Positions 32,355 through 43,640 of a DNA stretch of 64,000 nucleotides are shown piece after piece. Positions within the stretch are counted from its first letter, which is position 1. Every line of letters starts with the position of its first letter. The notes under the pieces are model-generated. The model did not search any database. It saw only the letters and a list, made by a program, of their open reading frames with translations, and was not told the DNA's origin. This stretch comes from Rapana venosa (taxonomy: Eukaryota > Mollusca > Gastropoda > Neogastropoda > Muricidae), in contig CM054138.1 of the NCBI GenBank assembly GCA_028751875.1, positions 38,653,479-38,717,478 on the forward strand. Reading direction: 5' to 3'. A program made the position numbers and the translations under genes.

Positions 32355-32712
32355 GGGGGAGGCGGGGGCGGGATAGCCTAGTGGTTAGAGTGAAGCGCGT
32401 TACGTTGCGTAGCGCTCGTGATCTGCTGACCCGGGTTCGAATCTCGTTCAAGAGGATTTTCCCTCTGGAGTTAACATCAGTGCCGACTCCACTCCCCATA
32501 AAAGTCCTTCGGATGAGACTATAAACCGAGGTCCCGTGTGCGAACGCACGCAGAACATCTTGCGCACACGTTAAAACCCGTTCCGCTTTTCGGAAGAGTA
32601 GGCCATTGTGTGCCGGTGGGAACGGATGACAAAATTGACAAAACTGCATACACACGGGGACTGGATGTAAAAAGCACACGAGTGCTTATTCCATTATCCT
32701 CGAAAAAAAAAT
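32355..32712 (+). mobile_element. SINE-2, full-length copy
   Basis: It has a clear tRNA-derived head: A-box region GGGATAGCCTAGTGGTTAGA (32,370) and B box GGGTTCGAATCTC (32,432). The body continues CCTTCGGATGAGACTATAAA, CCGAGGTCCCGTGTGCGAAC, TTTTCGGAAGAGTAGGCCAT and GTGTGCCGGTGGGAACGGAT and ends in a poly-A of nine. The block GGATGAGACTATAAACCGAG is shared with SINE-4, although their heads and 3' ends differ. Related copies are at 8,940 and 38,150. Confidence 0.8.
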
Positions 32713-32748
32713 CCAAGGCGCTAACCACTGCGCCATGGCGGCTGGTAT
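32712..32748 (-). mobile_element. Isolated tRNA-like A-box fragment
   Basis: The minus strand reads CGCCATGGCGCAGTGGTTAG then CGCCTTGGA, a typical SINE/tRNA A-box region, directly after the poly-A of SINE-2 and pointing toward it. No B box follows. It is probably a truncated second SINE. Confidence 0.45.
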
Positions 32749-33896
32749 GCACGCTCACAAACTTGTCTGCAGGATTGGATAACTCAACACATTCTTCATG
32801 CATACATAAACGGTTCACACTGAGTATACACACTCAAAAAACTGTGTGCTTTTCCTTTTTACCAAATAAGGGACATGTCATCATTCATGGCCAAGACCTA
32901 GCTAGGTTTGGGTATGTATTTATTTATGTATGTATTTGTTTTTAGTTCTTGATCCGAGGTTTCCAAAAACAATGGTGAATTTTTTGCATACCCCCATTTT
33001 TGGCCCACATTACGGGTAGCCACATTCCGACTTCGGGATGGGCTTTGGACTGTGTTTTTTTTCCTTCCCTCTCCAGCTTTTTTTTCTTTTGTATGAATTC
33101 TTTCATTTCGTGGTTAACACTTCGTTTATGACGATATGAGAGAGAGAGAGAGGAGAGAGGAGAAGAGAGATAGAGGAGAGAGAAGAGAGAGATGAGTGAG
33201 AGGATGGAAACGAATAGTTTGGGAGTTGTTACGTCTCCGTGGCGTCCTTACGGTCGAGAAAATCACGGGTAATTATCTGGAAAGTAAGGGAAATGTGTCG
33301 CTATTGTTATAAGGGTGGAAGATGGTCACATTTGGGGACATCTGTTGCTGTCTTCACTTCTGAAGGAAGTCTTCTGTGGAACGGATATGGGGCTTAGTAC
33401 AGAATACTCTATTAGGAATTAACCAGTCTGACAAGTGACTGGTGTTCAATCTGTAGGGGGAGTTCTTGGCGAGTAGACTTTAGTGCCCGTCAGTAAATTC
33501 GACCCACTTATTCAGTGAAAAACCAACAGTTATTTATTAGGTCGGATAAGTCGGTGGGGTGGAAGTAATAAAGAGAGTCTTTCTTAAACGATTGCGCTGA
33601 AAGTAATTGTTTTCCCCCTTAGAATAGTCATTGATTTTCTTCACAATTCAAACTTTATTCCACTCGTATCAAAGATTAACACACTTCAGTTTGTTATTGA
33701 CTCTCTTTGTCACACATATATTCCTATGTCATATAAATTTAAATATATATTACAGAGACACTAGTAAAAATGCATGCACGCACAGATGGATCCTCCCCCG
33801 TGGAAATGTGGGGAACCTTTTAGAATAAATAGTATCACAACCTTATGGAAATTCTGTGCTTGAAATTTCCCCTTTTCTATCGCTCCCTTTATTTTT
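32749..33896. other. Gene-free stretch with (GA)n
   Basis: A GA-rich tract lies at 33,137-33,200. No coding homology or known repeat was recognised in the rest. Confidence 0.6.
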
Positions 33897-34192
33897 GTCT
33901 TGGGGAAGGGATAGCTCAGTGGTCTGAGCACTCGCTTTCCCCCAGCCAATGTTTAAACAGCATCGAGCGTGGTTACCACTTGGATGGGTGACCGTTTCCC
34001 CACCTTGGCTTCAGTACAGTCCCCTAGTTCACCCAGCTGTAAATGGGTACCTGCCTCTTTAGGGTCAGGGAAGGTAAAGCAGCGAGGGAGAGGAGATGGA
34101 AGCCGCCCTCAATATGCTGGCCCCTAAAGAAGTGAGGTATCTGACGCTTTGCTCCCCTACGACCTTATAGGTTATGGGACACCTTTACCCTT
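33897..34192 (+). mobile_element. tRNA/5S SINE, plus-strand copy
   Basis: The head GGGATAGCTCAGTGGTCTGA (33,908) leads into the 5S-like segment at 33,949-33,994 (CATCGAGCGTGGTTACC, CTTGGATGGGTGACCG). The body ends ATAGGTTATGGGACACC. It confirms the order tRNA-like A box, then 5S-like promoter, at an independent locus outside the duplicated block. Confidence 0.75.
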
Positions 34193-34997
34193 ATTCTCTA
34201 CCCATACCCCTCTCTCTCACTCTTCTCTGACAACCACACACAATATATATACTATTTATATATGTATAGATTTTTATACATATATTGATAGATAGATAAA
34301 TAGAGAGAGAGAGAGAGAGATGAGGAGAAGAGAGAGGAGAGAGAGAGAGAGAGAGAGAGAATGAGAGAGAGAGAGTGAAGAATACATATAATACACACTT
34401 ACACACACAGATTTCTTTGGAGATCATGAAGTTTCAAGGGTTATCCTTTATATTTTCTTTTTTTTTTTTTTAAATGCCGACGATTATTTTGGCAATGGTA
34501 TTTCTTGAAACAATTGCTAGTGGTTTGCATTCTATTGATCGAAGAAAAAGTCCAATGGGGATGTGTGTGTGTGTGTGTGTGTGTGTCGTGTGTGTGTGTG
34601 TGTGGTGTGTGTGTGTGTGTGTGTGGAAGTCTAGTTCAAGTCAAATTTTATTTTCAGAGGGTACATTGAATAAGCAGTACAAGTGCTTTTTTCACCGAGC
34701 CAGCTATCTAAAAAAGATAATGATGATATAATATGCATACATAGAATAAAAACCTAAACAATAATAAGCCATACAAATCAGCAACAGAAAAAACTTTTGA
34801 AAAATACATCCACCAAAAAACAAAAACCCAAAACCCCCCCCCCAAAAACAAAAACCCAACAGCAAAACAACTGCTAAAACAAACAAACAGAAAAGAAAAA
34901 ACAACAACTGCAACACACACACACACACGCACCCCCCCCCCCCCCCCGATAAACCAAAACAATAACTGCCGAAGCAACGTGATGCGTTGTGTAGTGT

Positions 34998-35031
<34 letters not shown>

Positions 35032-35233
35032 TGGACAGAGAACAGAAGTCCACATTGACAGACAGGACATGAGACAAAGAAGAGAACGAGCAGTCAACAA
35101 ACAAACAAAATTGAACTACGATAGTAAGACAGACAATCGGACAGGAAAAGAACCTCACTGTGAATAAAGAGGACAAAAACAAAAGCAGAACTTTCTCTTT
35201 AAAAAGTCTACTGTTCTACATCCTCATATATCG

Positions 35234-35234
<1 letters not shown>
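34193..35234. repeat. Cluster of simple repeats
   Basis: (GA)n at 34,300-34,378, poly-T at 34,458-34,471, (TG)n at 34,562-34,624, A/C-rich sequence at 34,780-34,925, a C-run at 34,932-34,947 and (TG)n at 34,999-35,028. Open frames on both strands come from these repeats. Confidence 0.85.
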
Positions 35235-35272
<38 letters not shown>

Positions 35273-35282
35273 CCCCCCCCCC

Positions 35283-35319
<37 letters not shown>

Positions 35320-35330
35320 CCCCCCCCACC
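35235..35330. repeat. Very long poly-C tract
   Basis: About 95 bases of C, broken only by a T at 35,270 and a few A. The Pro/Gly-rich open frames here are artefacts of the tract. Its true length is uncertain, since such runs are poorly resolved by sequencing. Confidence 0.9.
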
Positions 35331-35725
35331 TTCCTCCCGCCCAAGAACAAGGTTGACTACACAACAGTTGAAGTTGTTCAGCGGAACACTGAGAATCAAT
35401 TTCTTTTAATGGAGTTCTCTGCCAAAATCATTATACGAGAAATGGAGTTGCTGCGGGCCTAGCAGTTTTTCATTTCCTCTGTAGGGAGATTTGTCCGGGA
35501 CAATAGGGCAGACCTGTTCAGTCGACTAGGGTGTGAGTGGGGTGTGGTCAGTTTGGCAATGAATAATAAAAAGAAGAAATCAACAAAATAACTCTTACTC
35601 CTTTCCTCCTCAGTGTCAGAGACATCCCCCCTCCCCAGATCACAAAAAAAAAAAAAAATCCCCCTTTTTTTTTTCTCAAAATGAAAAACGCTGGAACAAA
35701 CAATCGAACAAACTAAAAGCAACAG

Positions 35726-35726
<1 letters not shown>

Positions 35727-35767
<41 letters not shown>
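35727..35767. repeat. (GA)n microsatellite
   Basis: About 40 bases of GA repeats, followed by a G-rich patch. Confidence 0.9.
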
Positions 35768-35769
<2 letters not shown>

Positions 35770-35899
35770 GTGGGGGGGTGGGCGAGGTTGGATGGATGGG
35801 TGGGAAAGCATCCGTTTCTTTCTCTGTCTGCCTATCTGTCCATCTATTCATCTCTAAGTGTGTTGTGGAAAGATCTTCAATATCAGCATCGTATTTCAA

Positions 35900-37070
35900 A
35901 ATGAGATGACGAGAATCTCTCTCTCATTGCTAAAAAATGGAGGTGAAAATGTACATTTTCTGTTAAAATTATTCAACAAAATCTTTGATGATGGCCTTTT
36001 TCCAGATAACTGGACTGAATCTATTATTCTAAAATAAAAACCAAAAAGGCGATGTTGATAACCCTAATAGCTACAGGGGAATTTCTCTTAGTGTCATAAG
36101 TAGTAAGATGTATAGTATTATCATTAATAATAGATTACAGTAATGGGTTAAGAAAAACAACATTGCAGGTGAACACCAAGCTGGTTTTAAGAGAGGGTAT
36201 TCCACTATAGATCATATGTTTACTCTACTTGCTTTTGTCCAGAAACAGTTTGCTTATAACCATAAGTTCTATGTAGCATTTAACGACTTTGAAAAGGCAT
36301 TGATTCTGTTAATAGAAACTTATTATGGCCTATTCTTCTGAAAAAATGGCGTGAAGGGTAAATTATTACGTTGTTTGAGTGCCATGTATCAGAATGTCAG
36401 AAGCAGAATAAGATGTGGATCTAAGCTGACCACATAATATACTGCCCACTGGGGTTCAAACAGGGTGATGCATGTAGCCCTCTTTTGTTTTCTGTTTTTA
36501 TTAATGAGTTAGCTATAGAAGTCATTAGTAAGGGTAAACATGGTGCCACTTTCCCCAGATTTCACAAAATTGTTTATTCTTCTGCTTGCTGATAGTGTCA
36601 TCCTTCTATCTGAAACTGTTGTAGGGCAAAGATTGATTGACTGGCGTTGGCAACAGTGGAATGGTCATATATAAAGCAGTGAAAGATACCAAATGTATAG
36701 ACAATTAATAAGGTCACACGATGTCAAACCTTATCTAAAGCTTGATATGGATATACATTTGAAAAGAAATATGTCTAAGTTTAGACTTGGTTTTTCAGAT
36801 GTTCATAAATTTAGATATATAGAACATGATGTTGATGACAATAGGTTGCTATGCCCATTACGTAAGCAAACAGTAGAAGATAAAGTCCATTTTGTGTTGT
36901 GCTGTCCAGTATTAGAAGTTCGACAAAAATTCATTCCCGTAAAATATAGTAGACTGCCTAATTTATTTGGATTCTGTTTACTCATGGCATCTAGTCACCC
37001 TGAGATTGTGCGCGGCCTTGCTTTATATTTGTGTAAAGCCTTTAGAATAAGAGATATCTTGGTTTCTTAA
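35900..37070 (+). mobile_element. Non-LTR LINE, plus strand, internally deleted
   Basis: Plus-strand frames give an RT start (ENVHFLLKLFNKIFDDGLFP, NSYRGISLSVISSKMYSIII, GEHQAGFKRGYSTIDHMFTL, KFYVAFNDFEKA), then LLADSVILLSETVVG, where the catalytic ADD is altered to ADS. The next words, IDWRWQQWN and the open stretch 36,693-37,070 (KFRLGFSDVHKFRYIEHDVD, RLLCPLRKQTVEDKVHFVLC), belong to the far C-terminus, so about 270 residues are missing between them. The C-terminal domain normally has a CPLC...HF..CP zinc-knuckle-like pattern; here the second Cys is Arg. The clade is not assigned. The remnant at 60,575-61,110 has the same C-terminal domain type. Confidence 0.8.
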
Positions 37071-38149
37071 GTCATACTTTTTGTAACTGATTTTTGTTGT
37101 GGTTATACAATAACATTTTGTTTTTTGTGCTTTTCCTTATTTTTCTCACTAAAATACTAAGCAGTTCGGCAATCCCCTTCATGTATGGGCCAATTTCCTT
37201 TTTGTGAATAAATCTTTTGAGCTGAGTTGAGTTCTCTTTCTCTGGGACCTAAGTGCAGGCGGTGTGTGTATGTAAAGCGTTTTGATCGAAGTAGTCTGGC
37301 CTGCCACAAGTAGGTCCTTGAACAAATCTTTTGGATATTTTTCTAGAAATATACTACACTTATGTAGAGTCCAGTTACTGCCCATTTTGTTCACCGCAAA
37401 ATTTGAAGTTAAATCAAGAGTGCACAATTAAATATGCTTGGCAGTGCTGTTAGCAAACACTTTGTTTTGCTTCTCTTAAAATGTTAAAAAAAAAGTGTTT
37501 AAAAATCATTGTTGGAATAAACCAATTTTAATCAATGGGATTTCTTTGCGTCATTTTGTACTTAAATGGCATCAGTGGAGACAGTTTCTCCTTTTGTGGC
37601 GGAGTGGGGGGGGGGGGGGGGGGGGGGGAGCAGAACAGAAGTGAAATCTGTACTTAGCTGGTTACAAACAAGTTTCTACATTACCCACACCTGCTTGCTT
37701 GGTGTCAGCGCGGCCTGTGATGTACAAACATCTGTTTCTCCAGTATCCAGTGTCTAGGCCACTAGACTTAAGTATTTCACTTTAGATTCCTTAAAAGAAC
37801 ATTTTCCGGGATTATTCCGGGACAGTGACTATTTTAAAATCCTGAGGAAATCGGGTAGGTTTTGTTTGATACACCGATCATGTCACAGATCTTGCTTTTA
37901 TGAGAAAAAAACCTGTTTCGTTATTAAGTTACTGGTTTTGTCTCAGTTTAAAAAGGCGTTGTATACTACAAAGTACTCCTATATGCCCTTTCCAGTAGGC
38001 TAGGGCGTTAATACAATTTGATTAACTATTCTTTTGATTTTTTTGTTTTTATCTTTGTATGATTACAGCTACACAGCTAATTCTTACTTGAGCTTTAATT
38101 CTTTACCTTGATGACCGCCCGATAGACAACAGCCTCGTGACATGTTAAG
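37071..38149. other. Gene-free stretch with a poly-G run
   Basis: Poly-G of about 24 at 37,605-37,629. The first 130 bases are probably the LINE's 3' untranslated region. Nothing else was recognised. Confidence 0.55.
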
Positions 38150-38400
38150 GGGCCTATCTATACGTATCCTTCGGATTGAGAATATAAACTGAGGCCCGTG
38201 CTCGAACGCTGCAGAACATCTTGGCGCACACGTTAAATCCTGTCGCTTTTCGGGAAGAGTAGGCATGTGTGTGCCGGTGGAAACAGATGTCAAAATTTAC
38301 AAAACCGCATACACACGGGATCTAGAGTAAATAAGCACATGAGATGCTTATTCCTTTATCCCTCGATATAAAGAATAAATAAATATAATAAATAACTAAA
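38150..38400 (+). mobile_element. SINE-2, 5'-truncated copy
   Basis: The body matches 32,500-32,700 (GAATATAAACTGAGGCCCGT, GCAGAACATCTTGGCGCACA, TTTTCGGGAAGAGTAGGC) and ends with an ATAAATAAATATAATAAAT tail. The tRNA head is absent. Confidence 0.7.
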
Positions 38401-38439
38401 ATATCTGATTAGACTTCTGCTACTTTTGAGAGACTGTGT

Positions 38440-38878
38440 CATTGGGATCACTGTTCTTACATTACTCTCGGTGAGTTTGTGCTCTACTGTGATCACCTTT
38501 CTTACCAAAAATTACTCTCGGGAGATTGTCTCACTTTGTCTCATTTAGTACACATTACTCTAGGGAAGGATTGTCTCACTGTGATCACCATTCTTACCAC
38601 ATTACTCTGGGGAGATTGTCTCACTTTGAGCTCCATTTCTTAACACATTACTATCAGGGAGATTGTTCTCACTTTGTCACCATTTCTTTCACATTACTCT
38701 CGGGCGGATTGTCTCACTTTGATCACCATTTGTCTTATCCACATTAACTCTCGGGAGATGGTCTCACTTTGATCAACATTTCTTACCACTTTCTCTCGGG
38801 AGATTGTTCACTTGTTCCCCATTTCTTTACCACATTACTCTCGGGTGATTGTTCACTGTGATCAACATTTGTTAGGGA
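38440..38878. repeat. Minisatellite, about 46-bp unit, nine copies
   Basis: A unit of roughly 46 bases is repeated nine times. Its parts are CATTACTCTCGGGAGATTG, TCTCACTTTGATCACC and ATTTCTTACCA. Copies differ by substitutions and one- to three-base indels, giving an average spacing near 48. No dyad or coding pattern stands out beyond the repeat itself. Confidence 0.9.
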
Positions 38879-39216
38879 AATGGGTAGTAGGATAGTGCCT
38901 GTCGACAGAAAAGGATCAGGGACTAGAGTCTATGGTTGACAGTTGGTATTTTTAATGGCAAAACTGACCCCCACAAATGATAACCACCACTAAACGTTTT
39001 AGACAATCACAAATCCCTATAATTCCTCACTACTACGTTTTCCACAGCAAAGTTCTGACTAGTTTTGACTGGGCCCCCTTACTGTTTGCCAACAGTTTTG
39101 TTGAGTTTGATTTGCTGTCCTGAAGAGAAATATTCCTTGTGTCTTAATAAATAACCACATAAACAATAAGGAGAGCAGATCACTTAGATGTGTGTGTGTG
39201 TGTGGGTGTAGTGTGT

Positions 39217-39252
<36 letters not shown>

Positions 39253-40207
39253 AGTGCGTATGTGTCGTGCTCGCGCGCACGCACACCCGCACACATTTGG
39301 ATTGTAGGGGACTAATATTTGTTATTGGTGCATGGACTGTAAGAATGGGTTTGAGTGCAATAGCTTTGACTGGTCTTTGCAAGAAGGTAGGGCTATATAA
39401 CTAATATAATAATAATGAGATTATGTGTTGGTTATGGTTACAAGTGTTACACGTGCCCAACATGCTATCTTTGCTCACGTATATTGTATAAATAAAGGAC
39501 GTTGAGTGAAGCTACACCAGGATAGACAAGACATAGGACCAAGAGTAAAAATCCAACAAACTTTTTGAATGACCGTGACTGCCCTTCATTTACCATCTTC
39601 TATCTCGCCAGTAACTCTGTTCTGTTGCGGTATGTTGGGGCACCCCTCTGAAATTTTTTCATTCAATTCCGTTCTTTCGGTTATGTGCCAAAGCCTGGGT
39701 CAAGGATGGCCTAGTGGTGTCTCTGCATTCTTGCAATTTATTCTTCCAACTGTTTTCTGTTTAAGATAAACCCATAGTTTGCCCTTCTACACAGTTCCTA
39801 GAGGAATTGTTTAGCATGACCTGTTAGGTCTTGTGATGTCGCCACACTTTTTTTCTCTGATATCTGCAGATCCTCATAGGGCATACCGTACGTATGTTTG
39901 GTTCCTTGGTGATATTTTTCTTTGTAGATGTTTAATTTACATGTGATATATATGGTCGGCAAAAATGGTGGCTTGCACCTAATCCCTCATACCATGGAGC
40001 TCTACCGAGAAGCACCCCACCCCACACGAAAGGCAAGCAATATTTAGAGGGGCACACATGTGTGTGTGTCGTTATTGATTACTGTGCTGGGGGTAGGCTG
40101 TGGGTGGGCTCATATGTGGGTAATGTGTGTGTGTGATTTGCTTATTTGCTGGCTTGCATTTTTGTTGCAGAGTGAGAAAGTATATGTTTGTTTTAGGTGC
40201 CTGCTGG
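38879..40207. other. Gene-free stretch
   Basis: (TG)n at 39,189-39,250 followed by a short alternating GC patch. A tRNA A-box-like GATGGCCTAGTGGTGTCTC lies at 39,704-39,724 without a B box. No coding homology was seen. Confidence 0.55.
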
Positions 40208-43200
40208 ACTATCATCATCATCATCAGGCCCAGTTGACCTTGGCAGTCGCTGGGGGAGAACGATAAGACAGATGCCGTGGTAAGCCTCCGCATCACATCT
40301 CGGATCTCGGCTGGCGGCGCAGTAGTGCCGAGTCATTCATCGGGTCCATTCTCTGTTGTGGTCCTACATGATTGTTCTGTCTTACCTCCTTACTGCACCT
40401 GTCGAGTGTTCCGACAAGTAAGGTTTTTGGCCTGAGTGTTGGGGCGTGTGTCACGTGGCCGATCACCATGTTCAGCTTTTTCTTCTGGACGATGGGGAAG
40501 ATAGGGGGTTCCTGGGGAACCGGCCTGCCGTTGTATGTGACTCTTGATATAAATTAATGGGTGCTGTCGTTCCCTCCTGGGGGGTTGTGGTGACGGCAGG
40601 GGGTGAGGCAACACAGAGGTATAGTTGTGTCTATGGCGGGTCGGGGGTGGTTGGCGTCGGGATCATGGCCTCTGTGCCCCCCCCTGAAAACACACACACA
40701 CAGCATCACAAGTAGTGCTAGCCCCACCCCCCCTTCCTATTTATTCACACCCCACAGGTCACCTCCCCCCCAATCTATACACCCACCACCCCACCCACCA
40801 ACCCGATCCCTCACTCCCCCCCCCACACAACCCCCCACTCCCATGGGCCTCGATGTCAATGGTGGGGGCGATGGAAGTGTGTTGGCGTCATAATGCTGGT
40901 TGCAGCAGTTGCTGTTTCAGCTGTATTTGGCTGGTGTCACTGAGTCAGTGACTGATGGACGAGGCCCCTTCAGGATTGTGGTGTGTGCTGGGGTGTGCGG
41001 TTGTTTGATGTGGGGATTAGGTGAGAGGGACGGGTGACCATATGCTGGGTGGTTGTGTTTGGTCAGGGTTCGTGGCTGGCCCTGTGGCTTTGGTGTAGGT
41101 GTGTGAGGGCAGGCACACAGATCGCACGGACCGGTAGGTTGGGAATTGGGAGGTTATATTGAGTTATAGTAATACTCAGTTGCTGGCGTTAATGGTTTTG
41201 TTAGCGTGGACGTTGGATCGTGCATGATGCAATATGGTAGGGTAGTGGCGCCTCAGTGTCACCTCCTTACCATATGCTCCAGCTCTTGTTCTCATGTCTG
41301 TGGAAAGGACTTGCTTAGCTCTGTATTACTTCCGCCCATATAGAGTGGTCAATGTCATCGGCAAACCGTAAGTTTGTTGAGGGGTCAGCCGCAATGAGAT
41401 GATTGGCTTAGAGTGGAATTCATTTAGGGTCATCTCTCATAATTTTTTCCAAGTAAAACATTTAATAACCAGGATGGATATAAACCTTCAACCTATTCTT
41501 TCCCCAACAGATTTTTTCCTCCTACTAACCTCATAAAATTTCCTCCTTCCATCCCATCCCTATCTTATATTATCCCAAACCTATCCCCCATCCGCCCCCC
41601 ATCCTTTCCCCCCCCCCCCCCCCCCAGCCACCCCCAGTCCCCCCCTTCCCCCCCCTTCCATGCCATACATTATGAGGGACCCGCCACATGCCTTAGTGCA
41701 TACTCTGTTCGTAAGCTTCTTGAAGTCGATGAAGTTGTGGAACAGTCTCTATGATGTTGAAGATGGTTTTTCCATCAGGATGTGGCAGTTTGAAAATCTG
41801 TTCGATTTGCTGCTGCCTGCCTGACCAGCTTGTTCTTGCAAGTGTTCTTCTGCCGCCTTTTTTGAGTCGATTCAAAATAACTTTGAGCATGATCTTGCTG
41901 GCGTGGATGATGGAGGCTGATTTGGTTCTATTGTTGCTGGCCTTGGCGTTATTCCCCTTCTTGGGCAGGGTATGATGAGTGAGGTGTCCATTATGTGGCC
42001 ACTGTTTTTGTCTCCCAATATTTCTGACAGATAGTCTGTATACATATGTGTGTATTGACTGTTTCGCCACCTTGACTTTGAGCAGCTATGTGGTATTTGT
42101 CTGCTCCTGGGACTTTCCTACTGGTAAGCTGCGGATGGCTTCTTCCACTTCTTCCCTCAGTATAGGTAATGGGCGAGAGTGCCTCGTGATGTTGCTGCTT
42201 TCTCTTATATTATGCTCTTGTCAGGTTGTATTGGGTAGTTGTATAAGTCTTGAAAATATTTCAGACCACCTGTTCAATGCAGTGAGCTTTCTCCGTGAGG
42301 AGGTTTCAGGAGCTGGCTTCAACTGACTGATGATTTGGTTTGAAGTGGTTTTGTGCGTTTCTTCCGGGTGTCGTATGCCTTTTTACGGTTGCACCACTTT
42401 CATGCTTTTTTCGTCCTCATCACTTGATCACTGATCTCTTCTCTCTGGCCTTTAAATTGACTTCGTCACGAGATTTGTTATGGCCTCCCGGTATTCTTTA
42501 GGGGTGAAGACCTGGTTGGTTTCAGTGCTTCTTCTTGTATCGCAGAGGTCCAAGATGTCAATGGTAGTCCAGGCTGGTGTTGACCCTTCCTCTGACGTAC
42601 CGAGTACACTCCTCTGATGTTTTTCGGGACGCTCATTAAAGTTGTTGGTGTGGTCATTGATTCATTGTCAGGAGGGTTAATGCCGCAAAACGTCCGCCAA
42701 GCTTAGCTTGGAAGATCTCCTCGACATCGGATCTTTCAGTTTGTCCACGTCAATTTGATATTTGGTTTGCAGGCCGTTTGTTTTTTCTTCAGCTTCATTT
42801 TGAATACCAGCAGCACAAGGTCGTGGTCGCTGCCTATGTCAGCTCCAGGGTAGGTTCTTGTTCTGGCTCTGTTGATGCTGGATTTGAAGCGCCGGGGGTG
42901 TTAAGATAAAATCTATTTGGTTATGGATCTTGCCGTTTGGCGCATCCCAGGTTGTCCTCCTTGACTGCTTGTGGGGTAGAGGGTTTGGCAATTTAAAGTT
43001 GTGGGTGCAGGAAAACCCCAGCAGACGTAGTCCCCTGCGTTGGTCTCCCCAGTTCCAAACTGACCAACTCTTCCGGGCCATTGGTTGTAAGAGTCAGGAC
43101 CCACTTTGGCGTTAAAACCCCTTGAATGATGATGATGTCCTTCTTGGGTATCTTCATAATGGTTCTTCAAGATCTTCTTTAAAAATTTCTTCTACTTCTT

Positions 43201-43640
43201 CTCTGCATGGTCAGATGATGGTGCATTAGATTTGTATGATGGTGATGTTCTTGGGCTTGGCCGACACCCGGATGTTGATAATCCTGCTGGAAGCCGGTGT
43301 ACAGCTGATAATGCACCCCACTACTTCCTTTCTGACAATAAATGCCACTCCATGTTGGTGATGTTTCTCTTGGCCACTGTACCAGATCTTGTTGCCTTCT
43401 TCAGTCAATGTCTCACCAAATCCTATCCATCTCACTTCTCCTAGTCCAATAATGTCCCATTTATAGCGGCTAAGCTCATATGGACTATGCATGTCGATAA
43501 ACGTGCCGTTAATGTCTGTCTGAAAGCACGCCCTAATGTCAGGACTGTATTGAAGTGAACTTTTGCTGTGACTCATTAATGTGTCTACAACGGGGTGTTG
43601 CGGTTTCATGTTACTGATTTGCCACAATGTTTGATTTAAA
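40208..43640 (-). mobile_element. RTE-like LINE, nearly full length, decayed
   Basis: On the minus strand, in order: endonuclease start (43,627-43,226: KWDIIGLGEVRWIGFGETL, EGNKIWYSGQEKHHQHGVAF), endonuclease middle (43,170-42,840: GFNAKVGPDSYNQW where GDWNAKVG is expected, NGKIHNQIDFIL), RT fingers (42,070-41,693: LPKKGN, HASKIMLKVILNRLKK, EQIF), HNFIDFKK near 41,735, FNIFLEKIM-like sequence near 41,440, FADDID at 41,350, and the C-terminal KKKLNMVIGHVTHAPTLRPK near 40,490. It ends with (TGA)5 at 40,211-40,226, a typical RTE tail. Length 3.4 kb agrees with a complete RTE. C-rich insertions sit at 41,470-41,690 and 40,680-40,850. Confidence 0.8.

Noticed and set aside
32370..32444. A possible functional tRNA gene
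   Set aside because: A and B boxes are good, but no acceptor stem pairs and the sequence continues into a SINE body with poly-A.
35160..35462. Proline-rich 100-codon frame and glycine-rich counterpart
   Set aside because: Produced by the poly-C tract.
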